From Leifsonia sp. Root112D2 (lineage in GTDB: Bacteria; Actinomycetota; Actinomycetes; Actinomycetales; Microbacteriaceae), in contig NZ_LMCU01000001.1 in assembly GCF_001424905.1 (NCBI RefSeq), forward strand, positions 1,419,480-1,483,479: a stretch of 64,000 nucleotides of DNA, written 5' to 3'. The translations under genes and the position numbers were made by a program. The notes beneath the pieces are model-generated. The model saw only the letters and a program-made list of their open reading frames with translations, was not told the DNA's origin and ran no database searches. Positions 51,269-59,954 of this stretch are shown here, one piece after another (position 1 is the stretch's first letter; each line of letters opens with the position of its first letter).

Positions 51269-52601
51269 GTTCACGAAGGCCACACGATCGCGGGCGAAGA
51301 CCGCGGCATCCATCGGCGCCGGTGTGATGGGCGTGGTGACGGCATCCGTCGGTATCATCACTCCCGCCGCATACGCCGCCGACTATCCGTCGTGGAACGA
51401 TGTGCAGCAGGCCAAGGCCAACGTGCAGCAGCAGCAGACGATGATCGGCAACATCACAACGCTCATCAACGGCCTGCAAGAGTCGGTTGCGGCGGCATCG
51501 AAGGCATCGATGAAGGCTGATGAGGCCTATCTCGAGGCCAAGATGCAGTTGCAGCAGGCAACCGAGAAGGCCACCAACCTGCAGCAGCAGGCGGATGCCG
51601 CCGACAAGAAGTCCAAGACGTCGCAGATGCGGGCGGGACTGCTCGCCTCTCATCTTGCACGCGCGGGCGGCCAGGACATTTCGGTCGACCTCATGCTCAA
51701 GGGCGGCGACGGCGGCGACGCGGCCAACAAGCTGCTCTACCAGCTCGGCACGATGAGCAAGCTCACCGAGCAGTCGCAAGCCATCTACAAGCAGGCCACG
51801 ACAGACAAGAACAATGCGCAGTCGCTCACCGACCAGGCGAAATCGGCCGAGAAAGAGCGGGTGAAGCGGTCGGATGCCGCGACCGAGGCGCTCAACGCGG
51901 CACACGCCGCAGAGGCGGCTTCGCGGGCGGCATTGCAGACCCAGCAGCAGAAGTCGACCGAACTGATCTCGCAGCTGGCCACACTGAAGAACACCTCGGT
52001 GGCGGTCGAGAGTTCGTATCTCAAAGGCGAGGCGGAGCGTAAGGCTGCCGAGGCTGCGGCGCGCGCGGCGGCCGAACAGAAGGCGCGTGACGAGGCCGCG
52101 GCACGCGCGGCAGCCGCCGCGGCAGCAGCAGCCGCGGCGAACAACGGCGGCGGCAGCAACAGCGGATCGAGCGGCGGTGGATCGACTGCGCCGGCGTCGA
52201 ACCCGAACCCCGTGCCGAATAGCAACACGGTTGAGCGAGCCATTTCCTACGCGATGGCGCAGCTCGGGGAGCCATATGTGATGGGCGGCGCGGGCCCGTA
52301 CACCTGGGATTGCTCAGGGCTCACGATGATGGCATACCGCTACGCGGGCATCAACATCGGCGGGCACGGCGTGACCTACCAGTACTACACGATGCAGGAT
52401 CGCGGGCTGCTCTTTTCATATTCACAGCGCAAGCGCGGCGATCTGCTGTTCTGGTACGACGGCGGTTTTTACCACGAGGCGATCTACCTCGGAGGCGGCA
52501 TGATGATCGCGGCGCCGAAGTCGGGCGACGTGGTCAAGGTGCAGCCTGTATGGGGCCAGGGCGGCGACCTCTGGTACCAGGTGGGCCGCCCCGCCGGCTA
52601 G
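51261..52601 (+). CDS. Secreted NlpC/P60 peptidoglycan hydrolase
   Basis: This 446-residue protein starts at TTG 51261, chosen because GAGGAG lies about 7 bases upstream and the next codons give a signal peptide ending AAYAADYPSW. A coiled coil spans about 45-290, then a Gly/Ser/Asn/Pro linker. The NlpC/P60 domain (about 320-446) has catalytic Cys in YTWDCSG (about 351) and His in FYHEAIYL (about 404). It cleaves wall peptides. RipA-like proteins with this layout are needed for daughter-cell separation. Confidence 0.9.
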   Translation: MAEFTKATRSRAKTAASIGAGVMGVVTASVGIITPAAYAADYPSWNDVQQAKANVQQQQTMIGNITTLINGLQESVAAASKASMKADEAYLEAKMQLQQATEKATNLQQQADAADKKSKTSQMRAGLLASHLARAGGQDISVDLMLKGGDGGDAANKLLYQLGTMSKLTEQSQAIYKQATTDKNNAQSLTDQAKSAEKERVKRSDAATEALNAAHAAEAASRAALQTQQQKSTELISQLATLKNTSVAVESSYLKGEAERKAAEAAARAAAEQKARDEAAARAAAAAAAAAAANNGGGSNSGSSGGGSTAPASNPNPVPNSNTVERAISYAMAQLGEPYVMGGAGPYTWDCSGLTMMAYRYAGINIGGHGVTYQYYTMQDRGLLFSYSQRKRGDLLFWYDGGFYHEAIYLGGGMMIAAPKSGDVVKVQPVWGQGGDLWYQVGRPAG

Positions 52602-52610
52602 CGTCTTGGC

Positions 52611-52750
52611 TGGTTGAGGAGCGAGGAACGAGCGTCTCGAAACCTGGCGCGCGGCCTTGGTTTCGAGACGCGCTCGTACTATGCGCATCGCACTACGTGC
52701 GATCCCTCTTGTTCTTCGACGCTGTCGCGTCCAAGCGCGCTCCTCAACCA
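52611..52750. repeat. Interspersed palindromic element
   Basis: Perfect 13-bp inverted ends TGGTTGAGGAGCG / CGCTCCTCAACCA enclose a second inverted pair (GTCTCGAAACC / GGTTTCGAGAC). Elements with TGGTTGAGGAGCG and GTTTCGAGACGC are common between genes in this family of actinobacteria. No ORF inside; it lies between the NlpC gene and ppa. Confidence 0.6.
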
Positions 52751-52760
52751 GCGATGAGGC

Positions 52761-53252
52761 TCAGTGGCCTTCTTCGGCGAGCTTCTTCAGGCCCGCCTGC
52801 ACGATCTGCTCGGCCTCGGCGGCGTCGCCCCAGCCCTCGATCTTGACCCACTTGTTCGGCTCAAGGTCTTTGTAGCGCGCGAAGAAGTGCTCGATCTCCT
52901 TGCGGGTCTGCTCGGCAACATCCGTGATGTCCTGAATGTGCGCCCAGCGCGGGTCCTTGTAAGGAACGACGACGACCTTGGCATCGCTGCCCGCCTCGTC
53001 GCTCATGTTGAGCACGCCGACGGGGCGCACCTTGATGCCCACGCCGGGGAACAGCGGGTACTCGAGTAGCACGAGCGCATCGACGGGGTCGCCGTCGAGG
53101 CCGAGCGTGTTCTCGAAGTAGCCATAGTCGACCGGGTAGACGAAGCTTGTGAAGAGCACGCGGTCCAGATACACGCGACCGGTCTCGTGGTCGACCTCGT
53201 ACTTGTTGCGGCTGCCGCGGGGAATCTCTACGACGACGTCGTACTCTGCCAT
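52761..53252 (-). CDS. ppa: Inorganic pyrophosphatase
   Basis: This 163-residue family I pyrophosphatase has EIPRGSRNKYEVD (about 9-21), YGYFENTLGLDGDPVDALVLLE (metal-binding DxDPxD block) and VVPYKDPRW. It hydrolyses PPi to phosphate in the cytoplasm and pulls biosynthetic reactions forward, including ATP sulfurylase. Its length is normal. Confidence 0.95.
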   Translation of the reverse strand: MAEYDVVVEIPRGSRNKYEVDHETGRVYLDRVLFTSFVYPVDYGYFENTLGLDGDPVDALVLLEYPLFPGVGIKVRPVGVLNMSDEAGSDAKVVVVPYKDPRWAHIQDITDVAEQTRKEIEHFFARYKDLEPNKWVKIEGWGDAAEAEQIVQAGLKKLAEEGH

Positions 53253-53295
53253 GACTGTTCTCCCTTGTATTGAAAATCAGGAATAACGTTACTGG

Positions 53296-54384
53296 ATGCA
53301 GCCTGACGTTTCTTCAGCCCGCCGCCCACGGCTGACCCCCGCGATAGCCGACATCCGCCGCGCCGTGCGCGCCGCCCTCGTCGCGCCGCTTAACCAAAAC
53401 GACGGAGAAAGTGCCGGATCGGGCCACAAAGCCGCGATTTCGGGCTCACACGGCGAAAAATCCGTCGTTTTCGACAAAGCACTCGTGTTGGTGGGGTTGA
53501 GCGGGGGAGCGGACTCGCTGGCGCTCGCGGCGGCGACGAACTTCGAGGCGCCGCGGGCGGGCATCCAGGCGGGAGTAGTGATCGTTGACCACGGCCTACA
53601 GGAGGGGTCGTCGCATGTCGCGGCGCAAGCCGCGCAGCAGGCGCGCGACCTGGGGCTCAACCCTGTGCTGGTGAAGCGCGTTGTCGTGTCTGGGGAGAAT
53701 GACGGCGGCCCCGAGGCGGCGGCTCGGGAGGCGCGCTATGGCGCGTTTGCCGAGGCCCTCGCCGAGACCGGGGCGAGTGCGGTGCTGCTCGCGCACACGC
53801 TCGACGACCAGGCCGAGACGGTGCTACTCGGCCTGGCGCGCGGTTCGGGGGCGGCGAGCCTGCAGGGGATGGCGCCGCAGAACGGGCCGTATCTGCGCCC
53901 GCTGCTCGGCATCCGTCGTGCGACGACCAGGCAGTTCTGCGTCGATTCGCGCCTCGAGCCCTGGGACGACCCGCAGAACCTCGACCCGGCGTATGCGCGG
54001 GTGCGGGTGCGCCAGAGCTCCCTGCCGACACTCGAGGCAGACCTCGGCCCGGGCATCGCCGAGGCGCTGGCCCGCACCGCCGAGCAGCTGCGCGAAGACG
54101 CCGACGCACTCGACGCCATGATCGTGGAAACCATCGAGGACATCTGCGAGCACGCCGAGGCGGGCATCTCGGTGTCGGTGGGCGCGCTGGCGGCGAACCC
54201 GCCCGCGCTGCGCCACCGCATCATCCGCTATGTGGCACAGAGCGAGTTCGGGGTTTCTCTCGAGCGAGTGCACACGCTCGCCGTCGCCAGGCTGGTCACC
54301 GATTGGCACGGGCAGGAGGGGCTCGACCTGCCAGGCGTTAGAGTTGTCAGGCAGGGGGGCCGCGTGATTTTCACCCGGGCCTGA
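53296..54384 (+). CDS. tilS: tRNA(Ile)-lysidine synthetase
   Basis: This 362-residue protein carries the PP-loop LVGLSGGADSLALA (SGGxDS about 70-75) and TilS-type features ARYGAFAEAL, LAHTLDDQAETVLLGLARGSG and RPLLGIRRATTRQFC. It modifies the C34 of the minor Ile tRNA to lysidine so it reads AUA. An N-terminal extension of about 55 residues precedes the domain, so the start may lie a little further in. It is followed by hpt, a conserved pair. Confidence 0.92.
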   Translation: MQPDVSSARRPRLTPAIADIRRAVRAALVAPLNQNDGESAGSGHKAAISGSHGEKSVVFDKALVLVGLSGGADSLALAAATNFEAPRAGIQAGVVIVDHGLQEGSSHVAAQAAQQARDLGLNPVLVKRVVVSGENDGGPEAAAREARYGAFAEALAETGASAVLLAHTLDDQAETVLLGLARGSGAASLQGMAPQNGPYLRPLLGIRRATTRQFCVDSRLEPWDDPQNLDPAYARVRVRQSSLPTLEADLGPGIAEALARTAEQLREDADALDAMIVETIEDICEHAEAGISVSVGALAANPPALRHRIIRYVAQSEFGVSLERVHTLAVARLVTDWHGQEGLDLPGVRVVRQGGRVIFTRA

Positions 54385-54415
54385 CGTTTCGATACATAAG
54401 GACCATACCGCTGAC

Positions 54416-54970
54416 ATGGAACTCTCCGACGTTCAGGATGATCTGACCGAACTGCTTATCAGCGAGGAGCAGATCCGAGCCCGGATCGCCGAACTCGCGA
54501 GGCAGATCGAGGCCGATTACGCGGGCGAAGACGTGCTGCTCGTCGGTGTGCTCAAGGGCGCCGTCATGGTCATGGCCGACCTCGCGCGGGAGTTGCGCAT
54601 TCCGGTGACCATGGACTGGATGGCCGTGAGCTCGTACGGCAGCGGCACGGCGTCGAGCGGCGTCGTGCGCATTCTCAAGGACCTGGATGCCGACCTCACC
54701 GGTCGTCGCGTGCTCATCGTCGAAGACATCATCGACTCCGGTCTCACCCTCTCGTGGCTGCTGGCCAACCTGAATTCGCGCGGACCGGCATCCATCGAGA
54801 TCTGCGCACTTCTGCGCAAGCCGGATGCGGCCCGCGTCGCGATCGACGTCAAGTACGTCGGCTTCGAGATACCGAACCAGTTCGTGGTGGGCTATGGCCT
54901 CGACTACGACGAGCGCTACCGCAATCTGCGCGGCGTGGGCGTGCTGGCCCCCAAGGTCTACGGCGGCTGA
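54416..54970 (+). CDS. hpt: Hypoxanthine phosphoribosyltransferase
   Basis: This 184-residue protein has PRPP motif VLIVEDIIDSGLTL (about 101-114), a flexible-loop region with DWMAVSSYGSGTASSG, and C-terminal YVGFEIPNQFVVGYGLDYDERYRNL. It salvages hypoxanthine and guanine to nucleotides. The order tilS-hpt-ftsH is conserved in actinobacteria; here the MFS/TetR pair is inserted before ftsH. Confidence 0.95.
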   Translation: MELSDVQDDLTELLISEEQIRARIAELARQIEADYAGEDVLLVGVLKGAVMVMADLARELRIPVTMDWMAVSSYGSGTASSGVVRILKDLDADLTGRRVLIVEDIIDSGLTLSWLLANLNSRGPASIEICALLRKPDAARVAIDVKYVGFEIPNQFVVGYGLDYDERYRNLRGVGVLAPKVYGG

Positions 54971-55003
54971 TCGCCAGGGCGCCTGATTGACACAGCGGCA
55001 CGC

Positions 55004-56446
55004 TCACACCGAGTCAAGCAGCACAGCCGCAGCGTCCCGCGGCGCGTCGACACGAGACGGCGTCATGCGCGGCAGCGCGAGCGCTGCGAGACCGGCCAGC
55101 AGGTACGCGGCGACGGGTACCCAGAGCCCGGTGGTAACCGCACCCTGCGCACTGCTTCGGGTCGCGTTCTCGCCGAGCATGCCGAAGTAGACGGCGCCGG
55201 CGAGTGCGACGCCGAGAACCATTCCAAGCTGACCGAACGTCGTGAGCGTTCCGGATGCCGCGCCGGCCTCCGTTGCCGGAATGGTTGCCAGGGTCAGCCC
55301 CATCAACGGCATGATCAGCAGCATCATTCCGACACCGGCGAGAGTGAGCGGGAGCGCGAGATCCCAGCCATTCAGTTCGGATCCGCGCGCGGCGATCGCG
55401 GCAACGACCCACGTGAATGCGCCCGCCTGAATCACTCCGCCCACCAGCACAAGGCTCTTCCCGAACCTCTGCGAGAGCGGTACCGCGATGCCGGTGGCGA
55501 TCATCGAGCCGAGGGCGATGGGGAGGATCGTGAGCCCGGCAGACAACGCCGTGAAGCCGAGCGCCTGCTGCACGTAGAACAACAGGATCAGCGCGTATCC
55601 GCCGTTGCCGACCGACGAGAGCACCTGCACGAGAAGCCCCGAACTGAATCCGCGGTTGCGGAAGAGCGGCATCGGCAGCAGGGCCGAACTGTCGCGCGCC
55701 AGCCGTCGCTTCTGGTGCGCGATGAATGCCGCGATAGCGAATGGCGCCGCGATGAGCATCGCCCAGATCCAGGCCGCCCATCCGGCCTGGCGCCCGTCGG
55801 TGAGCGGAAAGACGACGAGAAAGACTGAAACCGCGCCGAGCAGCACACCGACCAGGTCGAGCTTCAGCGGATGCTCAGACCTGCTGCGCGGCACCACGAG
55901 AAGGGCGGCGAGAATCAGCACGATCCCGATCGGGATATTGACCAGGAAGATGCTGCGCCAGCCCAGCCCGAAGGCGTTGACCGTCACGATCCAGCCGCCG
56001 AACAGCAGCCCGGCGACGGCACCCAGTGCACTCAGCGCGCCCGTGATGCCCAGGATGGGCCCGCGTTCCTCGGGGGTGAACATGACCTGGATGCTGGAGA
56101 GCACCTGCGGCACCATGATGCCCGCGAAGGCACCTTGCACGATGCGGGCGGCAACCAGAAAGTCGCCCGACTGCGCAAGCGAGGCGAACAACGAAGCAAG
56201 TGTGAATCCGGCGACCCCGATCACGAAGATCCGGCGTCGGCCGACGACATCACCCAACCGTCCCCCCGTGATCAACAGCGTGGCAAATGCGATGACGTAG
56301 CCGGCAAGTGTCCATTCGAGTTGGGCCGGATTGGCGCCAAGGTCGGCGCCGATCGCCGGCAGCGCCACGTTGGTGATAGTCGAATCCATCAGATCCATGA
56401 ACATCGCGACCATCAGGACGATCGTGGCGATAACGCGTGTACTCAT
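55004..56446 (-). CDS. MFS drug efflux transporter, DHA2-like
   Basis: This protein of about 480 residues has about 14 helices. The start is at 56446 (MSTRVIATIVLMVAMFMDLMDSTITNVALPAIG); the longer frame to 56740 runs through the operator and the TetR gene. DHA2 features include DSTITNVALPAI, TLAGYVIAFATLLITGGRLGDVVGRRRIF and the motif C-like GSMIATGIAVPLSQRFG. It presumably exports a toxic compound under control of the divergent TetR protein. It interrupts the usual tilS-hpt-ftsH order. Confidence 0.85.
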   Translation of the reverse strand: MSTRVIATIVLMVAMFMDLMDSTITNVALPAIGADLGANPAQLEWTLAGYVIAFATLLITGGRLGDVVGRRRIFVIGVAGFTLASLFASLAQSGDFLVAARIVQGAFAGIMVPQVLSSIQVMFTPEERGPILGITGALSALGAVAGLLFGGWIVTVNAFGLGWRSIFLVNIPIGIVLILAALLVVPRSRSEHPLKLDLVGVLLGAVSVFLVVFPLTDGRQAGWAAWIWAMLIAAPFAIAAFIAHQKRRLARDSSALLPMPLFRNRGFSSGLLVQVLSSVGNGGYALILLFYVQQALGFTALSAGLTILPIALGSMIATGIAVPLSQRFGKSLVLVGGVIQAGAFTWVVAAIAARGSELNGWDLALPLTLAGVGMMLLIMPLMGLTLATIPATEAGAASGTLTTFGQLGMVLGVALAGAVYFGMLGENATRSSAQGAVTTGLWVPVAAYLLAGLAALALPRMTPSRVDAPRDAAAVLLDSV

Positions 56447-56473
56447 ATGCTCGGTTCTCTCAGTCCAGGCGGA

Positions 56474-56512
56474 TGCGTACAGTGTACGCACTAGTTGCGT
56501 ACACTGTACGCA
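56474..56512. promoter_or_regulatory. Double palindromic operator between MFS and TetR genes
   Basis: TGCGTACAGTGTACGCA, a 5-base spacer CTAGT, and its exact reverse complement TGCGTACACTGTACGCA. Each 17-mer is itself a near-palindrome. It is placed to control both divergent genes. Confidence 0.75.
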
Positions 56513-56543
56513 GATGTTAGATTCGATGTCAAGGGAGGCTCTG

Positions 56544-57272
56544 ATGGCAACGATCGACGAGGCATCCCAGACGCCGCCGAATTGGGTGACGACCGCATGG
56601 GCGATGCACGATTCGCCCCGCCAGGACGAGCCCGGCCTGAACGCCACAAAAATCGTGGCGGCGGCAATCGAGCTGGCAGACGATGAAGGCATAGCGGGGC
56701 TCTCGATCCGCAAGCTCGGCGGTCGGCTCGGCGCCGGCACGATGGCCGCGTATCGTCACGTGGAATCTCGCGAGGACCTCGTCATACTCATGGTCGATTC
56801 TGCGCTCGGCACGCCGCCGGTCAGCATCCTCGATACGGATGACTGGCGCGAACGGGTGAGGCGATGGGCCGGCGCGATCTCCGCTCGCTACGCGCGGCAT
56901 CCGTGGCTGGTGGATGCGCCGATTGCGGGGTTCATTGCGACCCCCAACCGCGCGCTGTGGCTGGAATACATCCTGCAATCGCTGCGACCGACTGGTCTGG
57001 GCCTGCGGCAGATGCTTGACGTGGCCCTCCTGATCGACGGCCATGCGCGCAACGTCGCCGCGCTGACCCGTGCCGTCGACGCGCAGGATGAGGCGCAGGA
57101 CGTCGCCGCGCCATGGTTGGCATCGCTGCTGACGCAGGAGCGATTCCCGATGCTCGCGCAGGTGCTGTCCTTAGGCGAACTCGACGAGGACAGCGCGCGT
57201 GATCTGGAGTTCGGCCTCGGTCGCATCATCGACGGTATCGGTTTCCTCGCTGCCGAGGTTGACCGGCGGTAA
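56544..57272 (+). CDS. TetR-family regulator of adjacent MFS pump
   Basis: This 242-residue protein starts at ATG 56544, chosen for GGGAGG about 6 bases upstream; ATGs at 56514 and 56526 are alternatives. The TetR N-domain is KIVAAAIELADDEGIAGLSIRKLGGRLGAGTMAAYRHVESREDLVILMVD. The C-terminal domain is of TetR_C (class with GHARNVAALTRAV) type. It probably represses the pump and itself through the palindromes at 56474-56512. Confidence 0.88.
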   Translation: MATIDEASQTPPNWVTTAWAMHDSPRQDEPGLNATKIVAAAIELADDEGIAGLSIRKLGGRLGAGTMAAYRHVESREDLVILMVDSALGTPPVSILDTDDWRERVRRWAGAISARYARHPWLVDAPIAGFIATPNRALWLEYILQSLRPTGLGLRQMLDVALLIDGHARNVAALTRAVDAQDEAQDVAAPWLASLLTQERFPMLAQVLSLGELDEDSARDLEFGLGRIIDGIGFLAAEVDRR

Positions 57273-57333
57273 AGCACGCCCACGGCGAACATGCAGTTCG
57301 CGCCCAGCGCGGGCGCGATAGCCTTATCGCACC

Positions 57334-59340
57334 ATGAACGCCAAGAAGATCTTCCGCGGCCCGATCCTGTATATCGTGCTGGCCGTGATTGCCGTGTGGA
57401 TCGGCTCCAGCCTCATCACGATGTCCGGATTCAAGGGCGTTACCACCGAGCAGGGCCTGCAGTATCTCAAGGACGGCAAGGTTGCCAGCGCCAAGATCAT
57501 CGACGGCGATCAGCGCGTCGATCTCACACTGAGCAAGGCCGACAAGACCAACGGCAAGCTCGTTCAGTTCAACTACGTCTCGCAGCGCGGTGCCGACATC
57601 GTGAAGGCCGTCGACAGCGCCAATCTGCCCAAGGGCTTTGACGACGAGGTTCCGCAGCCCAACTGGCTGCTCTCCGCCCTCGGCATTCTGCTGCCCGTGC
57701 TGTTTCTCGGCGTGATCTTCTGGTTGATGCTCTCGGGAATGCAGGGCGGCGGCAACAAGGTCATGCAGTTCGGCAAGTCCAAGGCCAAACTCGTCTCCAA
57801 AGAGAGCCCCAAGGTCACCTTTGCGGATGTCGCGGGTGCCGACGAGGCTGTCGAGGAGCTTGAGGAGATCAAGGAGTTCCTGAAGGAGCCGGCCAAGTTC
57901 CAGGCCGTCGGCGCGCGCATCCCCAAGGGTGTGCTGCTGTACGGCCCTCCCGGAACCGGTAAGACGCTGCTCGCGCGCGCCGTCGCCGGTGAGGCGGGAG
58001 TTCCGTTCTACTCGATCTCCGGTTCTGACTTCGTAGAGATGTTCGTGGGTGTCGGTGCAAGCCGCGTGCGCGACCTCTTCCAGCAGGCCAAGGAGAACTC
58101 CCCCGCCATCATCTTCGTCGACGAGATCGACGCCGTCGGTCGCCACCGCGGCGCCGGCATGGGCGGCGGGCACGACGAGCGCGAGCAGACCCTCAACCAG
58201 CTTCTGGTCGAGATGGACGGCTTCGACGTCAAGACCAACGTGATTCTCATCGCGGCGACCAACCGTCCCGACATCCTCGACCCCGCACTGCTGCGCCCCG
58301 GCCGCTTCGACCGTCAGATCGGCGTTGACGCCCCCGACATGCAGGGCCGCAAGCAGATTCTTGAGGTGCACGGTCGCGGTAAGCCCCTCGCCAAGGGCGT
58401 CGACCTCGAGGTGCTGGCCCGCAAGACGCCCGGCTTCACGGGCGCCGACCTGGCCAACGTGCTCAACGAGGCGGCGCTGCTGACCGCGCGTTCCAACGCG
58501 CAGCTCATCGACAACCGCGCCCTCGATGAGGCCGTCGACCGCGTCGTCGCCGGCCCGCAGAAGCGCACCCGCGTGATGAAAGACCAGGAAAAGCTCATCA
58601 CGGCATACCACGAGGGCGGCCATGCCCTCGCCGCCGCCGCGATGCGTCACACCGACCCCGTCACGAAGATCACGATCCTTCCCCGCGGCCGTGCCCTCGG
58701 CTACACGATGGTGATGCCGCTGGAAGACAAGTACTCGATCACCCGCAACGAACTGCTTGACCAGCTGGCGTACGCCATGGGTGGCCGTGTTGCCGAGGAG
58801 ATCGTGTTCCACGACCCGACAACGGGTGCGTCGAACGACATCGAGAAGGCCACGGGCATCGCGCGCAAGATGGTCACCGAATACGGCATGAGTGCCGATG
58901 TCGGTGCCGTCAAGCTGGGGCAGTCATCCGGTGAGATGTTCCTGGGCCGCGACATGGGTCACCAGCGCGACTACTCCGAGCAGATCGCCGAGCGCGTCGA
59001 CGCCGAGGTGCGCGCGCTCATCGAGAAGGCGCACGACGAGGCATGGGAGGTTCTCAACGAGAACCGCGCCATTCTCGATCGCCTGGCTGCCGAGCTGCTC
59101 GAGAAGGAGACGCTCGACCACAACCAGATCGCTGAGATCTTCAAGGACATCACCAAGCTGCCCGAGCGCCCGCAGTGGCTTTCGAGTGGCAACCGCCCGA
59201 TTTCGGATGTTCCCCCGATCGCTTTTCCGAAGGCATCCGCCCCCGTGAACCCGGGAGCCGTCGACGGCGGCATCGACTCGGAGCCGCCCAGCAAGCCGAA
59301 GCGCGCGCCGGCCCGCAAGCCGCGCCCCGCCACGGCGTAG
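57334..59340 (+). CDS. ftsH: ATP-dependent membrane metalloprotease FtsH
   Basis: This 668-residue protein has an N-terminal helix (about 8-28), an exported loop and a second helix (about 110-130). The AAA domain has GPPGTGKT (about 204-211), FVDEIDAVGRHRG and the SRH region ATNRPDILDPALLRPGRFDR. The zinc site is HEGGH (about 426-430). The C-terminal tail is basic and Pro-rich (PSKPKRAPARKPRPATA). It degrades membrane and short-lived regulatory proteins. It begins the folate operon. Confidence 0.96.
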   Translation: MNAKKIFRGPILYIVLAVIAVWIGSSLITMSGFKGVTTEQGLQYLKDGKVASAKIIDGDQRVDLTLSKADKTNGKLVQFNYVSQRGADIVKAVDSANLPKGFDDEVPQPNWLLSALGILLPVLFLGVIFWLMLSGMQGGGNKVMQFGKSKAKLVSKESPKVTFADVAGADEAVEELEEIKEFLKEPAKFQAVGARIPKGVLLYGPPGTGKTLLARAVAGEAGVPFYSISGSDFVEMFVGVGASRVRDLFQQAKENSPAIIFVDEIDAVGRHRGAGMGGGHDEREQTLNQLLVEMDGFDVKTNVILIAATNRPDILDPALLRPGRFDRQIGVDAPDMQGRKQILEVHGRGKPLAKGVDLEVLARKTPGFTGADLANVLNEAALLTARSNAQLIDNRALDEAVDRVVAGPQKRTRVMKDQEKLITAYHEGGHALAAAAMRHTDPVTKITILPRGRALGYTMVMPLEDKYSITRNELLDQLAYAMGGRVAEEIVFHDPTTGASNDIEKATGIARKMVTEYGMSADVGAVKLGQSSGEMFLGRDMGHQRDYSEQIAERVDAEVRALIEKAHDEAWEVLNENRAILDRLAAELLEKETLDHNQIAEIFKDITKLPERPQWLSSGNRPISDVPPIAFPKASAPVNPGAVDGGIDSEPPSKPKRAPARKPRPATA

Positions 59341-59363
59341 CGCTGCACAGGAAAAACTTCACC

Positions 59364-59954
59364 GTGACAACGAAGCCAACGACGGCGATCGACCGGCAGC
59401 GCATCCAGGCTGCGGTCAGTGAGTTGCTGCTTGCCATCGGTGAGGACCCGGATCGGCCCGGGTTGCGGTCGACCCCTGAGCGGGTGGCGGATGCCTACAG
59501 CGAGTTCTTTGGCGGGCTTGCGGAGGATCCGCTCGAGTACCTGGCCGACTCCGTGCCCCTCGGCGAACACGAGGCCGAGACCGTGCTGCTGCGCGGCATC
59601 GAGTTTCGTTCGATCTGCGAGCACCATCTGCTGCCCTTTCTCGGCGTCGCGCACGTCGCGTATCTGCCGAACGAACGCGTGGTGGGGCTCGGTCGGCTGC
59701 CACGGGTGGTCGAAGCGCTGGCCGCCCGCCCGCAGCTGCAGGAGCGCCTGACCGAGGAGATTGCCGACACGCTGCAGGAGGGGCTCGACGCGCGTGGCGT
59801 GCTCGTGGTGCTCGATGCAGTACACGGCTGCGTGACGACCCGCGGGCCGCGTCAGACCCAGAGCTCCACGGTGACCGTCGCCAGTCGCGGCGCGCTCGCC
59901 GACCCGGTGGGCCGTGCAGAGATCATGGCTCTCATCGGCGGAGTGGGCGCGTGA
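59364..59954 (+). CDS. folE: GTP cyclohydrolase I
   Basis: This 196-residue protein starts at GTG 59364, with AGGAAAAA about 9 bases upstream; the frame to 59175 is a shadow of ftsH. Zinc and active-site motifs are FRSICEHHLLPF and VLVVLDAVHGCVTTRGPRQ. It forms dihydroneopterin triphosphate from GTP, the first folate step. It overlaps folP by 4 bases. Confidence 0.95.
   Translation: MTTKPTTAIDRQRIQAAVSELLLAIGEDPDRPGLRSTPERVADAYSEFFGGLAEDPLEYLADSVPLGEHEAETVLLRGIEFRSICEHHLLPFLGVAHVAYLPNERVVGLGRLPRVVEALAARPQLQERLTEEIADTLQEGLDARGVLVVLDAVHGCVTTRGPRQTQSSTVTVASRGALADPVGRAEIMALIGGVGA

Noticed and set aside
57226..58812. 528-codon open frame antisense to ftsH
   Set aside because: It mirrors the codon-position GC bias of ftsH, has low-complexity His/Val/Leu content and no family resemblance. 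ftsH is certain.
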